Positions 29,568-39,280 are shown, counted from the stretch's first letter. The stretch is DNA of 64,000 nt from Leptotrichia sp. OH3620_COT-345 (GCF_003932895.1 NZ_RQYW01000005.1:62001-126000); one strand, 5' to 3'. Numbers and translations are program-made. Notes: generated by a model not told the origin, from the sequence alone.

Positions 29568-31160
29568 ATGGACATATATTCAGAAATAGAAAAGCTTATG
29601 GAATATTCCATAAAAAACGGATTTGTAAATGAAGACGACAAAATACTCGTAAGAAATCAGGTATCTGAAGCACTGGAACTAGATACTTTCAGAGAATTTT
29701 CAGAAGAGGAAGCTGAGAACATAAGAAAAGAAGCTGAAAATACAGTGTATCCTTGTGAAATATTGGACAATTTGGTGAAATGGGCAGGAGAAAACGGAAA
29801 ACTGAAAAGTGATACCGTTACTTTTCAGGATTTGATGAATTCAAAAATAATGGGTTGTATAGTCCCGAGAACATCCGAAATACGTAAAGAATTTTGGGAT
29901 AAATATGATAATTACGGAATAGATAAGGCAACTGAGTATTTTTATGAATTATCAAGAAAAAGTAATTATATAAGAATGGACAGAATATCTAAAAATATTC
30001 ACTGGACTTATGAAAATGAATATGGAGACCTTGAAATAACAATTAACCTTTCGAAACCTGAAAAAGATCCGAGAGATATTGCAATGGCAAAGGACAGAAT
30101 TTCCACAAATTATCCCAAAGGACTTCTAGATAAGGAAAATGAAGGATATATGGGAAGAGTAGATCATCCGGGAAGGCAAAATCACAGGACGGTTAAGTTG
30201 GATCTGCTGAATGAAAAATGGTATTTTCAGTATTCTCCTTATATCTATTATAATGAGCATTCCATAGTGTTTTCACATGAACACAGACCTATGAAAATAA
30301 ATAAGTCTACATTTGAAAGACTTTTGGAATTTGTGAAAATGTTTCCTCATTATTTTATCGGTTCAAATGCTGATTTACCAATTGTAGGAGGGTCAATACT
30401 TTCCCACGACCATTTTCAGGCAGGAAGGCATATTTTTCCGATGGAAAAAGCAAAAATAAAAGAAAAGATATTTTTTACGGGGTATGAAGATGTAAATGCA
30501 GGAATTGTAAATTGGCCTATGTCTGTCATAAGATTGTGCGGAGAAAAAAACAGGCTTGTAGAATTGGCAGATAAAATTTTAAAAAAATGGATAGAATATA
30601 ATGCCGAAAAACTTGATATATATGCTTATACAAAAGGAGAACGACATAATACGATTACACCCATAGCAAGATTTAAAGACGGAAAATACGAGCTTGATTT
30701 AGTTTTGAGAAATAATCTTACAAATAAAAATCATCCTTTAGGTATTTTTCATCCTCATGATGAGCATCATAATATTAAAAAAGAAAATATCGGATTAATA
30801 GAAGTAATGGGACTTGCCATATTGCCGGGAAGATTAATGGAAGAAACCGGACAGATAAAAGAAATACTTTTAAAAGTAAGAAGTTCCGAAGAATTTAAAA
30901 ATAACAGAAGTTATAAATCCTGTTATGAAGAAATGAATAAAAGTGAGCTATTAAAAAAACACACAGAATGGCTGAAATACTACCTTGAAAAAGATAAAAT
31001 AAAATATATGGTTGAAGAAGATGTTGAAATATTTATAAAAAACGCCATAGGAGAAACTTTTTCAAAAGTTTTGGAAAATTGTGGAGTATTTAAGAATAAT
31101 GAAGACGGAGAAAAAGGATTTAGAAAATTTATAAAAAAAGTAAATGAGTATGAAGTTTAA
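29568..31160 (+). CDS. galT: UDP-glucose--hexose-1-phosphate uridylyltransferase, class II
   Basis: Exchanges UMP between UDP-glucose and galactose-1-phosphate, 530 residues. It belongs to the longer class found in Firmicutes and relatives, not the E. coli-type enzyme. The signature SHDHFQAGRHIFPME contains the active-site His region in place of the HPH motif of class I. Other family blocks are KIMGCIVPRTSE, NHRTVKLDLLNEKWYFQYSPY and HPLGIFHPHDEHHNIKKENIGLIEVMGLAILP. It follows galE by 25 bases and completes the galactose pathway. Confidence 0.95.
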   Translation: MDIYSEIEKLMEYSIKNGFVNEDDKILVRNQVSEALELDTFREFSEEEAENIRKEAENTVYPCEILDNLVKWAGENGKLKSDTVTFQDLMNSKIMGCIVPRTSEIRKEFWDKYDNYGIDKATEYFYELSRKSNYIRMDRISKNIHWTYENEYGDLEITINLSKPEKDPRDIAMAKDRISTNYPKGLLDKENEGYMGRVDHPGRQNHRTVKLDLLNEKWYFQYSPYIYYNEHSIVFSHEHRPMKINKSTFERLLEFVKMFPHYFIGSNADLPIVGGSILSHDHFQAGRHIFPMEKAKIKEKIFFTGYEDVNAGIVNWPMSVIRLCGEKNRLVELADKILKKWIEYNAEKLDIYAYTKGERHNTITPIARFKDGKYELDLVLRNNLTNKNHPLGIFHPHDEHHNIKKENIGLIEVMGLAILPGRLMEETGQIKEILLKVRSSEEFKNNRSYKSCYEEMNKSELLKKHTEWLKYYLEKDKIKYMVEEDVEIFIKNAIGETFSKVLENCGVFKNNEDGEKGFRKFIKKVNEYEV

Positions 31161-31266
31161 AGAAAAGTTTGAAATAAAAAATTACAAAAAAGCAAAACTG
31201 TAAAAAGGAAATTATGAAGGAAGTTTTAAATAAAAAAGTTCCAATTTTAAATCAATATTATTGTAT

Positions 31267-31307
31267 AAAAGACCTTTAGGTGAAATTACGCATAAGGGTC
31301 TTTTTTT
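31267..31307 (+). terminator. Terminator of the gal genes
   Basis: AAAAGACC (31267-31274) pairs with GGTCTTTT within a T-rich run ending at 31307; 22-base loop. It closes the galactose block. Confidence 0.75.
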
Positions 31308-31552
31308 GTTGAAATTTTGGATTTAATATTAAGAGTAGGAGTGAAAATATAAAAAAACTAAGTTATATTATTTTCGTTCAATTTATAAGATATATTTTTT
31401 ATTTTATTATTTTTTCCTTTTAGAAATCAATATTTATACCATTTTTTAATTCTTTTGAATATTTTAATTGTTAAATAAATATTAAATTTAAAAATGCTTT
31501 ATATTCTTAAAAATATCATGTATAATAAATAAAAAAGGGAGATTGTAAAATT
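31308..31552. other. Gap between the gal terminator and the TPR gene
   Basis: Part of a 390-base gene-free stretch after galT. Only the promoter at 31498-31526 stands out; nothing else is seen. Confidence 0.6.
31498..31526 (+). promoter_or_regulatory. Promoter of the TPR protein gene
   Basis: TTTATA (31498-31503), a 17-base spacer and a perfect TATAAT (31521-31526), 26 bases before the ATG. Confidence 0.6.
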
Positions 31553-32362
31553 ATGGGAAATAATAATAACACAAACATTGAAAAAACTAATAAAAAGAAA
31601 ATAATGGAAAAGTATGATGCACATACAGCAAACGAAAAAGGAATATTCCATTATGGAGAAAAGGAATACTTAAAAGCTGAAGAATATTATCTTTTAGCTA
31701 TTGAAAAAGGAAGTGATGAAGCATTATATAATTTAGGTCTTCTTTATCATCATACAGGAAAGATTGAGAAAGCCGAGGAGTATTATAAAAAATCAGCTGA
31801 AAAAGGTAATGCTGATGCAATTAACAGTTTGGGAATGATAAGAAAAGCCCAAGGAAAATATGAAGAAGCCGAAAAATATTATCTTGAAGCAATGGGAAAA
31901 GGAGATGGATTTGCAGCTTACAATTTGGGGAATTTATATGAAATCCTTGAAAATTATGAAGAAGCGGAAAATTATTATTTAAAAGCCCTTGAAATTGAAA
32001 ATAAAAATACTCCTGCTGTAATGAATAACTTGGCTTTTATGTATTACAGACAGGGGAAAAAAGAAGAGGCCGAAAAAATGTTCATAAAAGCTGTAGGAAA
32101 GAATCATACAGGGGCAATGAACAATCTTGGATATTTATATTTGAATGACGGAAATTATGAAAAAGCTGAAAAATATTGTCATAAAGCCTTAAAAATGGGA
32201 AGTGATGATGCTCTGTATAATCTTGGAGTCTTATCTGAAATTTTAGGAAAATATGAAGAAGCTTTAAAATGGTATGAAAAAGCTGTAGAAAAAGGCATAA
32301 AACAGGCAGAAGAAAGAATAGAACTTATAAATAAATGGGAGAAAAATAATGTTGTACTTTGA
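31553..32362 (+). CDS. Tetratricopeptide repeat protein
   Basis: A 269-residue protein built almost entirely of TPR/Sel1-like repeats of 34-36 residues. The repeating pattern A-x-x-x-L-G-x-L-Y and E-E-A-E-x-Y-Y-x-K-A-x-E-K-G appears about six times from residue 25 on. No signal peptide, so it should be cytosolic. Such repeats are protein-binding scaffolds; the partner is unknown. AAAGGGAG precedes ATG 31553. It overlaps the following aldolase gene by 14 bases. Confidence 0.85.
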   Translation: MGNNNNTNIEKTNKKKIMEKYDAHTANEKGIFHYGEKEYLKAEEYYLLAIEKGSDEALYNLGLLYHHTGKIEKAEEYYKKSAEKGNADAINSLGMIRKAQGKYEEAEKYYLEAMGKGDGFAAYNLGNLYEILENYEEAENYYLKALEIENKNTPAVMNNLAFMYYRQGKKEEAEKMFIKAVGKNHTGAMNNLGYLYLNDGNYEKAEKYCHKALKMGSDDALYNLGVLSEILGKYEEALKWYEKAVEKGIKQAEERIELINKWEKNNVVL

Positions 32363-33374
32363 AAATGATTATGCAGAAGGGGCTCATGAGAAAGTACTGA
32401 ATGCACTTTTAAAAACCAATAATGAAAAACATTCAGGTTACGGGAGAGATGCATATAGTTTGAAAGCAAAAGAAAAAATAAAAAAAATGTGTGGTCGTGA
32501 CGATATAGATATATATTTTCTCACAGGGGGAACTCAGACTAATTTGATTGTAATAGGTTCCCTTTTAAAATCTTATGAAGGAGTAATAGCTGTCGAAACA
32601 GGACATGTGAATGTTCATGAGGCGGGAGCTGTGGAACTGACAGGTCATAAAGTTCTGACATTGCCTCAGCATAACGGGAAAATAAATATTAATGAACTGA
32701 AAAAATACATAGAAATTTTCTATAATAATAAAAATAAGGAACATATGGTTTATCCGGGAATGGTTTATATTTCCCATCCAACAGAATACGGAACATTGTA
32801 TACAAAAAAAGAACTAAAAGAAATTTCGGAAATATGCCGAAAATATGAAATGCCGTTATTTTTAGATGGTGCAAGATTGGGATATGGCTTGGTAGTTGAA
32901 AATACTGATGTAGATTTGCCTTTTTTAACTGAAATTTGTGATGTGTTTTATATAGGTGGAACCAAAGTAGGAGCATTATGCGGAGAAACAGTGGTTTTTA
33001 CTAAAAATAATACACCGAAGAATTTTACCACAATTATTAAACAGTATGGAGCATTGCTGGCAAAAGGTCGATTATTGGGAATCCAGTTTGATACTTTGTT
33101 TACTGACGGACTTTATTTAAAAATAAGTAGAAATGCCATTGAAACAGCTGAAATTTTGAAAAGAGGTCTAAAAGAAAAAGGCTACAGATTTTATATTGAT
33201 TCTCCTACAAACCAGCAGTTTATAATATTAAAAAATGAAAAAATAAAAGCACTGGAAAAAGAAGTAATATTCAGTTTTTGGAAAAAATATGATGAAAATC
33301 ATACTATTGTCAGATTTGTAACAAGTTGGTCAACTTCAAAAAAAGATGTGGAAAAATTAATCAAATTATTATAA
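32349..33374 (+). CDS. Low-specificity L-threonine aldolase family PLP enzyme
   Basis: A 341-residue fold-type I PLP enzyme that cleaves threonine/allo-threonine to glycine and acetaldehyde, or a close relative. The PLP lysine is Lys206 in YIGGTKVGAL. Asp173 (FLDGARLG) contacts the PLP ring nitrogen, and His90 (NVHEAGA) stacks on the cofactor. FLTGGTQTN binds phosphate. ATG 32349 overlaps the TPR gene. The usual alternative in this family is a beta-eliminating lyase, so substrate preference is not certain. Confidence 0.85.
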   Translation: MLYFENDYAEGAHEKVLNALLKTNNEKHSGYGRDAYSLKAKEKIKKMCGRDDIDIYFLTGGTQTNLIVIGSLLKSYEGVIAVETGHVNVHEAGAVELTGHKVLTLPQHNGKININELKKYIEIFYNNKNKEHMVYPGMVYISHPTEYGTLYTKKELKEISEICRKYEMPLFLDGARLGYGLVVENTDVDLPFLTEICDVFYIGGTKVGALCGETVVFTKNNTPKNFTTIIKQYGALLAKGRLLGIQFDTLFTDGLYLKISRNAIETAEILKRGLKEKGYRFYIDSPTNQQFIILKNEKIKALEKEVIFSFWKKYDENHTIVRFVTSWSTSKKDVEKLIKLL

Positions 33375-33459
33375 AATAGAAATCAAAATAAAAATTAACG
33401 AAGAAAAATGGAAATACGGCAATATCTCAAAAATCTAAATAAAAACGGAGGATTTAAAA

Positions 33460-34272
33460 ATGAAATATAAACTTATAGGGACTGATATGGACGGAACTCT
33501 TTTAAATGATAATCATGAACTTACAGAGGGAAATATAAAAGCTATAGTTGATATACAGAAAAAGGGAGTTAAATTTGTTCTTGCAAGCGGAAGACCCAGT
33601 TTTGCAATGCTAAATTATGCAAAACAACTGGAAATGGACAAATATAATGGATATATAATTGCATTTAACGGAGGACAGCTTATAGATATGTCCAATGGAA
33701 AAGTTATTTTTCATGAAGGATTGGATAAGAACGATATAGAAAAAATATATGAAGTTTCTGAAGAAACAGGAATTCCAATGGTGCTATATGCAGGAGATAC
33801 TCTTTATTCAAATAAAAATACTGAGCTTGTACAATTTGAAGTAAGTCAATGCGGCATGAAATTTTATGAGTTTAAGAGTATAGATGAACTTTTCGGTCTG
33901 GGAATAAAAGAAACTACAAAATGTATGTTTATAGATGAATCGCAAAATATTCTGAAAGTCGAAGAATATATGAAGTCAAAGTATGGAAAAGACTATTTTA
34001 TTGCAATTTCCGCTCCAATATTTCTTGAGATTGCCAATAAAAATGTTGATAAAGGAAAAACGATGAAAAAGCTTGGGGAAATAACCGGGATATCTTTAAA
34101 TGAGATGATAGCCGTAGGAGACGGAAATAATGATGTTCCAATGCTTGCCGTTGTGGAAATGCCTGTAGCGGTTTCCAATGCTAACTCAAGAATAAAGGAA
34201 ATGTCTAAATTTGAAAGTTCGGATAATAATAATGATGCTTTAAAAATTGTAATAGAACATTTTTTTAAATAG
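33460..34272 (+). CDS. Cof-type HAD phosphatase
   Basis: A 270-residue sugar-phosphate or flavin-phosphate phosphatase of the HAD IIB group. Motif I GTDMDGTLL gives the nucleophile Asp9 and Asp11; motif II is LASGRP; motif IV is VGDGNNDVPML. The C2 cap lies between (about 85-190). CGGAGG precedes ATG 33460. These enzymes have broad substrate ranges, so no specific substrate is claimed. Confidence 0.9.
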   Translation: MKYKLIGTDMDGTLLNDNHELTEGNIKAIVDIQKKGVKFVLASGRPSFAMLNYAKQLEMDKYNGYIIAFNGGQLIDMSNGKVIFHEGLDKNDIEKIYEVSEETGIPMVLYAGDTLYSNKNTELVQFEVSQCGMKFYEFKSIDELFGLGIKETTKCMFIDESQNILKVEEYMKSKYGKDYFIAISAPIFLEIANKNVDKGKTMKKLGEITGISLNEMIAVGDGNNDVPMLAVVEMPVAVSNANSRIKEMSKFESSDNNNDALKIVIEHFFK

Positions 34273-34415
34273 TTTAACAGAATTTGTCAAAAAAGTTGAG
34301 AAAAATATAGAATATAAAGTGCTATGTAAAGTAAATGATAATCTAATAAATAATGAAATAAGTTATAGAAAAGAACTATAAAAATGTTCAAAGCAAATTT
34401 ATCAAAAAAGGAGAA
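34273..34415. other. Gap before the relic gene
   Basis: The start of an 815-base stretch without an intact gene between the Cof phosphatase and tpiA. The rest of it is filled by the pseudogene at 34416-34870 and the tpiA promoter region. Confidence 0.5.
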
Positions 34416-34870
34416 TTGAAGAATTTTTCAAAAATATGGTTTGAACCTAAGAAAAATCGTAAAAAATCCACTATAGTTTTTTAGATGCAGAGATTCAGGA
34501 TTCGTTGTTTGATTATCCAAACCGGAAACTAAGGGATATGTTAAATCAGAAAGTAATTAATAAAAATGACATTGAAAAATTCTAAAACATCTATTTTGAA
34601 ATAAATTTTTACATCAATTTGCCAATAAAGGAAAATGAATTTATGAACTGTATCGGAGAGAAATAGAATCTTTTAAATATCCTTTTAATATATGAAAATT
34701 CAATGCTGACAAAGTTACTTTAAAATGCTTTAAAAGAAAAAATCATAAGTTTATCGGATTTTGAAATGACTGATGATACAATAGTTGAAAAAGTAGAAAG
34801 TCTTCATAAAAAAAACTTGGAAAAAATTTTTTATAAATTTTCAATTTTTGAAAGTTTGAGAACAAATTAA
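34416..34870 (+). pseudogene. Decayed gene with one frameshift and three stops
   Basis: A TTG start with GGAG just upstream opens MKNFSKIWFEPKKNRKK and on, which stops at a TAG beside a run of six T (34477-34482). Shifting frame there gives LDAEIQDSLFDYPNRKLRDM and continues for about 130 codons to TAA 34868-34870. That frame is interrupted by TAA 34583, TAG 34664 and TAA 34721. The continuous amino-acid character across the stops (NIYFEINFYINLPIKENEF, then SLSDFEMTDDTIVEKVES) shows a former protein of about 150 residues. I do not recognise it. It is not expressed as a whole protein. Confidence 0.75.
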
Positions 34871-35013
34871 ATATAAAAAACAGATATATAAATCCATATA
34901 TTTCAATTGAATAAATAATATAAAGATGATTTAAACTTGAGAGATATATAAAATATATTGTAAAATCAGCATAAGGCGATATTATAACAAAGAAAATTTA
35001 TTAAAAACACAGT

Positions 35014-35042
35014 TTGATAATTATTCAAAATTGTGATAAAAT
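35014..35042 (+). promoter_or_regulatory. Promoter of tpiA
   Basis: TTGATA (35014-35019), 17 bases, then an extended -10 TG-A-TAAAAT ending at 35042. This is one of the best promoters in the window; the leader is about 40 bases. Confidence 0.8.
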
Positions 35043-35087
35043 ACATTGAAAATAAAAAAACAGATTATATAAAATGGAGGAAAAATA

Positions 35088-35849
35088 ATGAGAAAAGTCA
35101 TAGTTGCGGGAAACTGGAAAATGAATAAAACAGTAAAAGAAGCTGCAAAATTTTTATCTGAGTTAAAAGCTTTGACAACAGATGTAAAAAATGCCGAAAT
35201 AGTTATAGGAACTCCTTTTACTGCATTGGAAACGGCAGTTAGAGAAACAGAAGGGAGTAATATAAAAATTGCTGCACAGAATATGAATGCAAATGACAGC
35301 GGGGCATATACAGGAGAAATTTCACCTCTGATGTTAAGAGATTTAGGAGTGGAATATGTAATATTGGGGCATTCTGAAAGAAGGGAATACTACGGAGAAA
35401 CTGACGAAATAGTAAATGAAAAAGTAAAAGCTGCTTTAAAACATAATTTAAAGCCTATTTTATGCATAGGTGAAAAACTGGAAGAAAGAGAAAACGGAAT
35501 CACTGAAAAAATAGTAAAAGAACAGACAGAAAAAGGTTTAGCAGGAGTTTCTGAAGAAGATATGTCTAGTGTTGTCATAGCTTATGAGCCTGTATGGGCA
35601 ATCGGAACAGGAAAAACCGCTACACCTGAGCAGGCACAGGAAGTACATGCATTTATAAGAAAGCTTCTGACTGATATGTATGGATCTGAAGTTGCTGAAA
35701 AAGTAACTGTGCAGTATGGAGGTTCAATGAAAGCGGATAACGCATTGGAACTCATTTCTCAAAAAGATATAGATGGAGGACTGGTTGGAGGAGCGAGCCT
35801 TGAAGCTTCAAGTTTTGCAGAAATAGTAAAAGCCGGGAATTCTATATAA
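35088..35849 (+). CDS. tpiA: Triosephosphate isomerase
   Basis: Interconverts dihydroxyacetone phosphate and glyceraldehyde-3-phosphate, 253 residues, a TIM barrel. Catalytic residues are in place: Asn9 and Lys11 (AGNWKMNK), His95 (ILGHSERR) and Glu167 (AYEPVWAIGTGKTA). The flexible loop 6 and the QYGGSM phosphate-binding segment are intact. GGAGG precedes ATG 35088. secG follows 46 bases on. Confidence 0.98.
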   Translation: MRKVIVAGNWKMNKTVKEAAKFLSELKALTTDVKNAEIVIGTPFTALETAVRETEGSNIKIAAQNMNANDSGAYTGEISPLMLRDLGVEYVILGHSERREYYGETDEIVNEKVKAALKHNLKPILCIGEKLEERENGITEKIVKEQTEKGLAGVSEEDMSSVVIAYEPVWAIGTGKTATPEQAQEVHAFIRKLLTDMYGSEVAEKVTVQYGGSMKADNALELISQKDIDGGLVGGASLEASSFAEIVKAGNSI

Positions 35850-35895
35850 AATTATGTGAAACTTTATAATTGTTAAATTTAATGTAGGAGGATTA

Positions 35896-36099
35896 ATGTT
35901 AGAAAATTTTTTAGTAGTGGCTCTCGTAATTTTGGCTGTAATTATGATAGGAGTAATTTTACTTCAGCCTGATAGAAGTCAGGGATTGGCTAAGAACTCC
36001 AATGTCCTTGATCAGGAAAAAGAAGGAATAGAAAAATTTACTGAAATTATAGCAACGGCTTTTTTAGTAGTTGCAGTTTTATTTCAAATAGTAAGATAA
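35896..36099 (+). CDS. secG: Preprotein translocase subunit SecG
   Basis: A 67-residue membrane protein with two hydrophobic helices (about 3-23 and 48-66) joined by the conserved VILLQPDRSQGLA loop. SecG assists SecYE during protein export. GGAGG precedes ATG 35896 (ATG AGG ATTA context). Being next to glycolytic genes is common in other bacteria. It ends just before a terminator. Confidence 0.9.
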   Translation: MLENFLVVALVILAVIMIGVILLQPDRSQGLAKNSNVLDQEKEGIEKFTEIIATAFLVVAVLFQIVR

Positions 36100-36132
36100 A
36101 ATTTAATTTTTAAACTTTGTATATTTTGACTA

Positions 36133-36176
36133 AGCGTCCATCTTTCATAATAAAGGAGTGGACGTTTTAATTTTTT
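36133..36176 (+). terminator. Terminator of tpiA-secG
   Basis: GCGTCCA with CTTT pairs with AAAG and TGGACGT across a short loop and is followed by a T-rich tract. Confidence 0.75.
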
Positions 36177-36734
36177 AATAAAATTTGATAAAAATAATAA
36201 TTTTGGCATTTTTAAGTATTTATATTTACAGTTATAGAACTCTTTTTGAGTTATAAGAAAGTTCCTAAAAAATATTTCAGATTTTGAGATGAATAATAGT
36301 AAACTTTTTGTATAATTTTTTATTTTGAATATAGTGAAGTAAAACGGAGTCATATTAAAAATTTCAAATATCTGTTTACGGTAGAAAGAAAATCACAAAG
36401 TAGAAAATTTTTCTTGAAAAAGCTGACTGATGTACTCATGTTATTTTTAGAGGATATAAAATGAAATATAGAAAAATTATTTTGAAATTAATCTGAATTG
36501 TAGAAAATGTTAATTAAAATAATTTATATTAAGTAAGAAAAATAATATAAATCTATTAGAAACTAATATTTGATATAAATACAAATAATAAAGCACAATA
36601 AACATTTCAAATATAAAGCATGAAAATATATTGTAATATGGATATTTTCATCAGTATATGATATTATATCGGTAGAAGTGAAAAGTTAGGCAATATTAAA
36701 AAATAAACATAAAATTAGTCAGGAGAGAGAAAAA
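36177..36734. other. Gene-free AT-rich stretch before the methyltransferase
   Basis: About 560 bases with no supportable gene. The only element is an extended -10, TG-A-TATTAT (36659-36667), about 70 bases before the TTG start of the methyltransferase, with no good -35. Confidence 0.5.
36659..36667 (+). promoter_or_regulatory. Extended -10 candidate for the methyltransferase/ATP synthase operon
   Basis: TG-A-TATTAT. It is the only promoter-like element found upstream of the ten-gene ATP synthase unit, so it may drive the whole block. A clear -35 is missing. Confidence 0.4.
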
Positions 36735-37460
36735 TTGCATAAAGAATTTGCAGAAATTTACGATGTTTTTATGAAACATGTAGATTATAAAGGATGGTAT
36801 AAGTTTTTAAAAAGTTATATGAAAAATAAAGGAGAAGTTCTTGATTTAGGATGCGGAACGGGAGAATTTATTTACAGGTTTCTGAAAGACGGATTTTCAG
36901 TGACAGGAGTAGACATATCGGCAGATATGCTAAAAATTGCAGAAGAGAAAATAAAAAGTAAAAATATAAAGATTAGCAGTTATAAGCTTATAAAAGATAA
37001 TATAGTAAGTTACAGCCATATAAAAAAAGTTGATTATGTTATATGTAACTTTGATACTGTCAACTATCTCGAAAATAAAAAGGAATTTGAAAAGTTTATT
37101 GATAAATCAGCCGAAAATTTGAAAAAAGGAGGGTATCTTATATTTGATGCTGTAACTGAAGAAATATTTGAAGAAATATTTGAAAATGGAATATTTTTAG
37201 ATGAAGAGCCTGAATATACAAGTATATGGAGATATGAAAAATTAAGTTTCGAAAAGTATTTTGTGGAAATAGATCTTTTTATAAAGCAAAAGGAAGAAGA
37301 AAATTTATTCAGGAAATATAATGAACAGCATAATAAATTTATCTATGATCCTCAATGGATAGTGAAAACTGTACAAAGTAAAGGATTTGAAATTTTTGAT
37401 GTAGCAAAAAATCCTGATTTTGGAGAAAGCAGAATATTTTTTATATTTAAAAAACTCTAA
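36735..37460 (+). CDS. Class I SAM-dependent methyltransferase
   Basis: A 241-residue enzyme with a TTG start supported by AGGAGAG 7 bases upstream. SAM-binding motif I is VLDLGCGTGEFIY (about 36-48); motif II is VTGVDISADML; motif IV is YVICNFDTVNYL. The rest resembles small-molecule methyltransferases of the UbiE/TehB-like kind, but the substrate cannot be told. It lies 28 bases before atpZ and probably shares its transcript. No special link to ATP synthase is known. Confidence 0.8.
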   Translation: MHKEFAEIYDVFMKHVDYKGWYKFLKSYMKNKGEVLDLGCGTGEFIYRFLKDGFSVTGVDISADMLKIAEEKIKSKNIKISSYKLIKDNIVSYSHIKKVDYVICNFDTVNYLENKKEFEKFIDKSAENLKKGGYLIFDAVTEEIFEEIFENGIFLDEEPEYTSIWRYEKLSFEKYFVEIDLFIKQKEEENLFRKYNEQHNKFIYDPQWIVKTVQSKGFEIFDVAKNPDFGESRIFFIFKKL

Positions 37461-37487
37461 AAATCATACTAAAATAGAGGTGAAAAT

Positions 37488-37811
37488 ATGACTGAAAAAT
37501 TTGAAAGTGAAAAAAGCGAAACGAATAAAAAATCTGAAAAGCTTTATGAATTGGAGAAAAGATTGGGAAGGCATAATAAAGAAAAAGAATTAAAGAAAAA
37601 AAAAGATAGAATATTGTTAAAATATTTTTTAATTGCTACAAATATGATTTATACTTTGGCGGGTTCTGTCCTTCTTATGCTCGGGCTCTATCTTTTAATG
37701 GAAAAATATATTTTTAAAAGGCAACAGCCTATTGTACTGATTCTATTTCTGGTAACAGGGGCATTTGCAGGATATTGGACATTAGTAAAACAGGTTACGG
37801 GTATTAAGTAA
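37488..37811 (+). CDS. AtpZ-like F0F1 ATPase accessory protein
   Basis: A 107-residue protein: a charged N-terminus (to about 45) and two hydrophobic helices (about 47-70 and 80-100), the second reading LILFLVTGAFAGYWTLVKQV. This matches the AtpZ/'ATPase gene 1' group found at the head of atp operons. Such proteins help assemble the c ring or carry divalent cations; the role is not settled. AGAGGTG precedes ATG 37488. Confidence 0.7.
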   Translation: MTEKFESEKSETNKKSEKLYELEKRLGRHNKEKELKKKKDRILLKYFLIATNMIYTLAGSVLLMLGLYLLMEKYIFKRQQPIVLILFLVTGAFAGYWTLVKQVTGIK

Positions 37812-37834
37812 GAAAAATTAAAATAGGAGAAGAA

Positions 37835-38233
37835 ATGTTTGGAAATATACCTGAATCAATAAAAGAATCTTATGTAATTTCATTATTTTTAACGATAATA
37901 TCTCTGATTTCGGGAATGTTTTTAAAAAGACCGGAATTGTATGTCGGTTTTTTTTCAGGTTCGATAATTTCAATGATAAATGTATATTTAATAATAATCG
38001 GAGCATATAAAACAATAAATCAAGGATATACAGGACAATTCAGAGGCATGTTTGAATATTTAAAAAGAATTTTAATTTATTGTGGAGGAATGTATGCGGT
38101 TATATTTATAAGTCGGAAATTTTATCCTGATTATGTAATAAATAATATAGTTGCAACAGGAGCGGGATTTTTAAATTTAAAAATTTCATTATACATAAAT
38201 CGTATAATATTAAAGTTTGCAAAAAAGCAATGA
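37835..38233 (+). CDS. atpI: AtpI-like ATP synthase subunit I
   Basis: A 132-residue protein with four hydrophobic segments in two pairs (about 14-31, 36-57, 74-94 and 103-125), the layout of ATP synthase protein I. AGGAG precedes ATG 37835. AtpI is a non-essential assembly factor for the c ring. Identification rests mainly on layout and position between atpZ and atpB; sequence conservation in this family is always low. Confidence 0.7.
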   Translation: MFGNIPESIKESYVISLFLTIISLISGMFLKRPELYVGFFSGSIISMINVYLIIIGAYKTINQGYTGQFRGMFEYLKRILIYCGGMYAVIFISRKFYPDYVINNIVATGAGFLNLKISLYINRIILKFAKKQ

Positions 38234-38307
38234 TTGGAGTATAATAGAATTTGGAATTTAAACACATATATTTATATTTTATAAACATAAGGAGGATAGA
38301 GGATAAA

Positions 38308-39222
38308 ATGGGAAAAGGAAAAAAAATAACAGTTTCATTGATTATATTATTTTTGATGATACTTATTGTTAATTTGATATTATCATTAATTTCAACTTTT
38401 CTTCCTATAAAATTTGTAATGCCTGAAAGCCTTATTGAAGCACCGAAATATTATAATTTTTTCATAGGAAATATGAAAATTCCTATTAGTCAGACAGTGC
38501 TGAATACTTGGGTAATTATGGCTCTAATGGCATTTATAATAAAAAAGGGGACAGATAAACTAAGTGTGACAAACCCGGGGAAATTGCAGATTATTCTTGA
38601 AGAATATTATCATTTTATAGAAAATATGTTTTTGGGAACATTCGGAAAATACAAGAAAAAATTTATACCATTTTTTTCAGCATTATTCGCATTTATACTT
38701 TTTTCAAATTTAAGCCTGTTTTTGTTTCCATTTATCATAACAATATCAAAAGGAGAGCATGGAGGATACTATATTAAGCCTTTTTTCAGAACCCCTACGG
38801 CAGATCCGAATACAACAATAGGGTTATCTCTTGTAGTAGTAGTGCTTTTTATATCTATAGCCATAAAAAAGGGTGGAATTACAGGATATGTAAAAAGTCT
38901 GATGCACCCTGCATGGTTTATGCTTCCTGTAAACATAGTAGGAGAGCTTTCAAAACCTTTAAACACTTCGATGAGGTTATTTGGTAATATGTTTGCAGGT
39001 CTTGTAATCGGAGGTCTTTTATACAGTCTTGTAGGAAGAGGGATAATACAGTCCGCAACAAGAAATATATTACATGGACAGTTTTCATTCTCAGTAGGCT
39101 GGGCAGGAATATTGCAGTTATATTTTGACGGTTTTGTAGGACTGATACAGGCATTTGTATTTACAGTACTTTCATCAGTATATGTAAGTGAAGTTTTAGG
39201 CGAGGAAATTGAAGAAGAATAG
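38308..39222 (+). CDS. atpB: ATP synthase F0 subunit a
   Basis: The stator membrane subunit that forms the ion half-channels, 304 residues. ATG 38308 is chosen (AGAGGA upstream); a longer frame from 38251 overlaps the end of atpI's region and has no ribosome site. The essential Arg is Arg223 in TSMRLFGNMFAG. The family end LQLYFDGFVGLIQAFVFTVLSSVYVSE is intact. Five to six membrane helices are visible. An insert-rich loop (HGGYYIKPFFRTPTADPNT) precedes the channel helices, as usual. Confidence 0.95.
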   Translation: MGKGKKITVSLIILFLMILIVNLILSLISTFLPIKFVMPESLIEAPKYYNFFIGNMKIPISQTVLNTWVIMALMAFIIKKGTDKLSVTNPGKLQIILEEYYHFIENMFLGTFGKYKKKFIPFFSALFAFILFSNLSLFLFPFIITISKGEHGGYYIKPFFRTPTADPNTTIGLSLVVVVLFISIAIKKGGITGYVKSLMHPAWFMLPVNIVGELSKPLNTSMRLFGNMFAGLVIGGLLYSLVGRGIIQSATRNILHGQFSFSVGWAGILQLYFDGFVGLIQAFVFTVLSSVYVSEVLGEEIEEE

Positions 39223-39280
39223 AAAATATAAAAAATTTATAAATTAATAAAATAGATATTAAAATTTTAGGAGGCAAGAA

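Noticed and set aside
36084-36353. 89-codon minus-strand frame after secG
   Set aside because: Runs through the tpiA-secG terminator hairpin and has no recognisable protein pattern.
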